Shown: piece after piece, positions 13,634 to 14,051 of the stretch
Layout: the number at the start of each line of letters is the position of its first letter
Numbering within the stretch: position 1 is the stretch's first letter
Source of the DNA: an uncultured Clostridia bacterium
GTDB taxonomy: Bacteria; Bacillota; Clostridia; RUG12999
DNA: 14,051 nucleotides
Assembly: GCA_949739095.1 (NCBI GenBank)
Contig: CATIYX010000106.1
Span: forward strand, 1-14,051
Direction: 5' to 3'
Program-made: the position numbers and the translations under genes
Notes under the pieces: model-generated
What the model saw: the letters and a program-made list of their open reading frames with translations, nothing else
Databases searched by the model: none
What the model was told of the DNA's origin: nothing

Positions 13634-14051
13634 ATGAAACTTTCGGAAATTAACATCAGAGACCCTTTTATTTTGTTATATGAGGACAAGTATTATATGT
13701 ATGGGTCACGAGTGGGCGAGCAAAAAGGATTTGATGTGTATATAAGCGATGATTTGACAGATTGGAGTAATCCTATATCAATATTTGAATACTATGACGG
13801 ATTTTGGGGAACAAATCAGTTCTGGGCGCCGGAGGTGCATTTGTATCATAACACATTTTATATGTTTGCATCGTTTCGGGATGATGAAAATCATAGGGGA
13901 ACGGCAATCCTTACATCAAAAACACCAGATGGTAAATTTCAAGAACATTCTGAAGGCGCTGTAACACCGAAAGAATGGTCTTGCCTTGATGGAACGCTAT
14001 ATATCGAAGATAAAACACCGTATATGATTTTTTGTCATGAATGGACGCAAA
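13634..14051 (+). CDS. Glycoside hydrolase family 43-like protein (3' end outside window)
   Basis: 139 codons are visible, open to the right edge. The start I-N-I-R-D-P-F-I-L-L carries the GH43 catalytic base (Asp10). F-W-A-P-E-V-H matches the conserved W-A-P-x-V segment of the five-bladed beta-propeller, and C-L-D-G-T-L-Y is where the second acidic residue (pKa modulator) is expected. The catalytic glutamate lies at or beyond the end. GH43 enzymes are mostly beta-xylosidases and alpha-L-arabinofuranosidases. No signal peptide, so probably cytoplasmic, like the neighbouring esterases. AGAGG at 13621-13625 lies 8 nt before the ATG. It is read from the second copy of the promoter element that precedes the esterase operon, suggesting shared control. 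Exact subfamily and substrate cannot be set from this fragment. Confidence 0.87.
   Translation, partial: MKLSEINIRDPFILLYEDKYYMYGSRVGEQKGFDVYISDDLTDWSNPISIFEYYDGFWGTNQFWAPEVHLYHNTFYMFASFRDDENHRGTAILTSKTPDGKFQEHSEGAVTPKEWSCLDGTLYIEDKTPYMIFCHEWTQ

Noticed and set aside
1..14051. CRISPR array, insertion sequence, prophage, tRNA or rRNA genes
   Set aside because: No regularly spaced repeats, no transposase or integrase frame, no phage genes and no tRNA or rRNA sequence were recognised on either strand.

Overview
The window looks like part of a chromosome of a low-to-moderate GC Gram-positive anaerobe, most likely a plant-fibre-degrading member of Clostridia. The clues are an S-layer-homology (SLH) protein, a T-box riboswitch, AGGAGG-type ribosome binding sites, A+T-rich sigma-A promoters, GatCAB-dependent tRNA amidation, and a hemicellulose-processing cluster. 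I cannot place it to genus.

Layout. (1) Bases 1-2290: the 3' end of a secreted fibronectin-III-like protein gene, followed 11 nt later by an exported protein with three SLH domains and a terminator. (2) Bases 2330-2656: a small TfoX-N-domain protein. (3) Bases 2743-8330: one transcription unit for tRNA-dependent Asn/Gln synthesis. It has a perfect-consensus promoter, a T-box leader, aspS fused in frame to gatC, then gatA and gatB, and a strong terminator. (4) Bases 8331-9073: about 740 bases without a convincing intact gene, with signs of decayed coding sequence. (5) Bases 9074-10427: a minus-strand CapA-like gene with its own promoter and a 57-base inverted repeat at the predicted transcript start. 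(6) Bases 10435-13402: a plus-strand unit with a YitT-like membrane protein, an Axe2-like SGNH esterase and a CE15-like glucuronoyl esterase, ended by a hairpin. (7) Bases 13492-14051: a second copy of the promoter-containing repeat found in front of the YitT unit, leading into a GH43-like gene that runs off the window.

How the genes work together. AspRS-GatC, GatA and GatB should make Asn-tRNA(Asn) from Asp-tRNA(Asn), and probably Gln-tRNA(Gln) from Glu-tRNA(Gln). The T-box specifier loop, placed by base pairing, reads G-A-A-C. It therefore holds overlapping Glu (GAA) and Asn (AAC) codons, as in the two-codon T-box described for the Clostridium acetobutylicum transamidation operon. Here the synthetase and an amidotransferase subunit are also one polypeptide, so coupling is built into both the control and the enzyme.

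The right-hand part looks like intracellular trimming of imported, decorated xylan fragments: deacetylation, glucuronoyl ester cleavage and GH43 glycosidase action. A 76-base element, 40 bases of it identical, sits in front of both units and suggests shared control. The strongest candidates for novelty are the AspRS-GatC fusion under a two-codon T-box and the duplicated promoter element.
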